In this document: piece by piece, positions 62,461-64,000 of the stretch
Position numbering within the stretch: the stretch's first letter is position 1
Layout: the number at the start of each line of letters is the position of its first letter
Assembly: GCF_001718195.1 (NCBI RefSeq)
Contig: NZ_MCNV01000011.1
Coordinates: forward strand, 62,001 to 126,000
Source: Paraburkholderia nodosa
GTDB lineage: Bacteria; Pseudomonadota; Gammaproteobacteria; Burkholderiales; Burkholderiaceae
Direction of reading: 5' to 3'
Length of the DNA: 64,000 bases
Program-made: the position numbers and the translations under genes
Notes under the pieces: model-generated
The model's database searches: none
What the model was told of the DNA's origin: nothing
Seen by the model: only the letters and a program-made list of their open reading frames with translations

Positions 62461-63720
62461 TCAATACGTCTCGAGATGCAGCCGCCCTTCCCGCTTGAGA
62501 CGATCCCACAATGCCTCCCAGCCCATGCCGTGTTTTTCGGCGATTTCCTGGAGCGCCTGCAGCACGCCATCTTCCATGCCCTTCAATCCGCAAACATAGA
62601 CGTGTGTGTTGCCGTCCTTGAGCAGTTGCGCGACGTCCACGGCGCGCTCGCGCATGACGTCCTGCACATAGCGCCGCGGCTGGCCCGGCGTACGAGAGAA
62701 GGCGAGGTTCGTGTCGATGAAATCCTTCGGCAGGTTCATCAGCGGTCCGAAGTAAGGCAATTCCTGCTGCGTGCGTGCGCCGAAAAAAAGCATGAGCTTG
62801 CCGGTCGCGCCCTTGAGCCTGCGGCGGCGGCGATATTCGGTCATCGCGCGCATGGGCGCGGAGCCGGTGCCCGTGCAGATCATCAGCAGATGCGAGTTCG
62901 GATGGTTCGGCATCAGGAAGGTATTGCCGAACGGCCCGATCACGGTCACCACGTCGCCCTTCTTCAGATCGCAGAGATAGTTCGAGCACACGCCATCAGT
63001 TGCGTTGCCGCTGTGATCGCGCGTCACACGCTTCACCGTGAGCGAAACGTTGTTGTAGCCAGGGCGCTCGCCGTCGCGTGGGCTCGCAATCGAGTACTGG
63101 CGCGCGTGATGGGCTCGGCCTTCCAGGGTCGCGCCCGGCGGCAGAATGCCGATGGACTGGCCTTCCAGCACCGGGAACGGCATGGCGCCGAAGTCGAGCA
63201 CGATGTGATGGATATCGCTTTCAGTGGCGTCGTCGGTGAGGCGATAGTTGCCGACCACGGTCGCCGTGGTCGGCGCCTTGTGCGTGTAGAGCTGGACATA
63301 GGGGCGCGCCGCCGACCACGGCGGCACGGTCGAGCCACGCAGCATGTCGGAGCCGCCCACGGGCGCATCGGCGGCATTCGGCGCCGCTTGCGCCTCGCCG
63401 GCCACACCGCTCGATTCCTGCGTTTCGACCGGCGCGCCCACCGATGCATTGTGCGCGGGCAGTTCGTCCCACGTGTACTGCTCGTCGATGGTGTACGTCT
63501 CGGTCTTGAGCACGTTGCGCCAGTTGTCGATCGCGCCGGTCGGGCACGGCGGCACGCACGCCATGCAGGCGTTGCAGACATCGGCCTTCACCACATAGTT
63601 GGTGCCGTCGTGCGTGATCGCGTCAACAGGGCACGTTTCCTCGCACGTATTGCAGCGTATGCAGATTTCAGGATCGATCAGGTGTTGCCTGATAATTTCC
63701 ACGGGTAGCGGACCGTTCAT
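62461..63720 (-). CDS. boxA: benzoyl-CoA 2,3-epoxidase reductase component BoxA
   Basis: This 419-residue protein has two N-terminal [4Fe-4S] clusters (CIRCNTCEETCPVDAI and CNACMACVPPCPTGAI, residues about 20-62), then a linker. A ferredoxin-NADP reductase domain has RQYSIASPRDGERPGYN for FAD and LLMICTGTGSAPMRAM for NADPH. This fusion is diagnostic of BoxA, which passes electrons from NADPH to the di-iron epoxidase BoxB in the aerobic CoA-dependent benzoate pathway. GGGAGA lies six bases before ATG 63720. It follows boxB by 52 bp on the same strand. Confidence 0.95.
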   Translation of the reverse strand: MNGPLPVEIIRQHLIDPEICIRCNTCEETCPVDAITHDGTNYVVKADVCNACMACVPPCPTGAIDNWRNVLKTETYTIDEQYTWDELPAHNASVGAPVETQESSGVAGEAQAAPNAADAPVGGSDMLRGSTVPPWSAARPYVQLYTHKAPTTATVVGNYRLTDDATESDIHHIVLDFGAMPFPVLEGQSIGILPPGATLEGRAHHARQYSIASPRDGERPGYNNVSLTVKRVTRDHSGNATDGVCSNYLCDLKKGDVVTVIGPFGNTFLMPNHPNSHLLMICTGTGSAPMRAMTEYRRRRRLKGATGKLMLFFGARTQQELPYFGPLMNLPKDFIDTNLAFSRTPGQPRRYVQDVMRERAVDVAQLLKDGNTHVYVCGLKGMEDGVLQALQEIAEKHGMGWEALWDRLKREGRLHLETY

Positions 63721-63772
63721 GATTGTCTCCCACCGCGGCGCGCGAACGCGTGGCTGCGCGCCGCCGCTCCCC

Positions 63773-64000
63773 TCAGTTAAAGCGCACGTATTCGAAATCG
63801 ACGGGCTGCCGGTTGATGCCCATGGCCGGCGGCGCGATCCAGTTGGCGAACTTGCCCGGCTCGATCACGCGGCCCATGAGCGAGGCCACATAGGCGCGGT
63901 CTTCCGCCGTGGGCAGCCATTTCGCTTCGTTCGCGGCCCATTCGGTCTCGCCGATCACGCGGCCGTCCGGCGACACGCGCACGCCCGCGAACGTGCCGAT
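63773..64000 (-). CDS. boxB: benzoyl-CoA 2,3-epoxidase oxygenase BoxB, C-terminal part
   Basis: The last 75 residues of a protein whose start is beyond the window. The visible sequence (ETEWAANEAKWLPTAEDRAY, VIEPGKFANWIAPPAMGINR, FEYVRFN at the C-terminus) matches the BoxB tail, and it directly precedes boxA, as in known box operons. BoxB is the di-iron oxygenase that epoxidises benzoyl-CoA. The iron-ligand residues lie outside the window. Confidence 0.9.
   Translation of the reverse strand: MGTFAGVRVSPDGRVIGETEWAANEAKWLPTAEDRAYVASLMGRVIEPGKFANWIAPPAMGINRQPVDFEYVRFN

Overview
The window is a high-GC, densely coded bacterial chromosome segment of Burkholderiaceae type. Paraburkholderia or Caballeronia, or a close relative, fits best. 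The reasons are a cepacian-type (bce) exopolysaccharide locus, the benzoyl-CoA epoxidation genes boxB/boxA, a FUSC/DUF1656/HlyD/NodT efflux operon and a DUF4148 secreted peptide. No rRNA, tRNA, CRISPR array or intact insertion sequence was seen. Coding is tight, with many 1-4 bp start/stop overlaps. Intergenic regulatory regions are conspicuously AT-rich.

Region 1 (1-22627) is an exopolysaccharide locus. From right to left it holds divergent bceA (Man-1-P guanylyltransferase/isomerase), then bceB (initiating undecaprenyl-P glucosyltransferase), bceC (UDP-Glc dehydrogenase), bceD (tyrosine phosphatase), bceE (outer-membrane export), bceF (tyrosine autokinase), and bceG-K (glycosyltransferases plus a Wzy-type polymerase). 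The next genes are on the + strand: gmd/rmd (GDP-D-rhamnose) and an acyltransferase. After an AT-rich divergent promoter, the - strand holds a secreted beta-propeller protein, a Wzx flippase and a truncated glycosyltransferase. Together these supply GDP-Man, GDP-Rha and UDP-GlcA and the Wzx/Wzy machinery for a cepacian-like polymer. The two halves, which I recall as separate bce-I and bce-II clusters in Burkholderia cenocepacia, are joined here.

Region 2 (22628-27866) holds small or poorly characterised genes: a protein with an IS5-type transposase head but no catalytic domain, a DUF2501 (YjjA-like) secreted protein, another secreted protein, a DUF4337 membrane protein and a LuxR-type regulator. 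Region 3 (27867-36842) holds two ABC importers. One is a complete livK-livH-livM-livG-livF branched-chain amino-acid operon (- strand). The other is a TrpXYZ-like substrate-binding protein/permease/ATPase set (+ strand). About 1 kb of AT-rich non-coding DNA separates them.

Region 4 (36843-45969) holds a thioesterase, a class V aminotransferase, a methyltransferase and a HAD phosphatase, followed by a MarR-FUSC-DUF1656-HlyD-NodT efflux operon. That operon appears to have a leaderless regulator mRNA and a 14-codon coupling ORF. Region 5 (45983-54306) is an alpha-2-macroglobulin/penicillin-binding protein 1C pair. Region 6 (54607-64000) holds a TetR/SDR divergent pair with twin operators, a DUF4148 peptide, a selenium-binding-protein (methanethiol oxidase family)/membrane protein pair, a second SDR, a nitroreductase, a ketopantoate reductase, and boxB (partial)-boxA-thioesterase of aerobic benzoate degradation.
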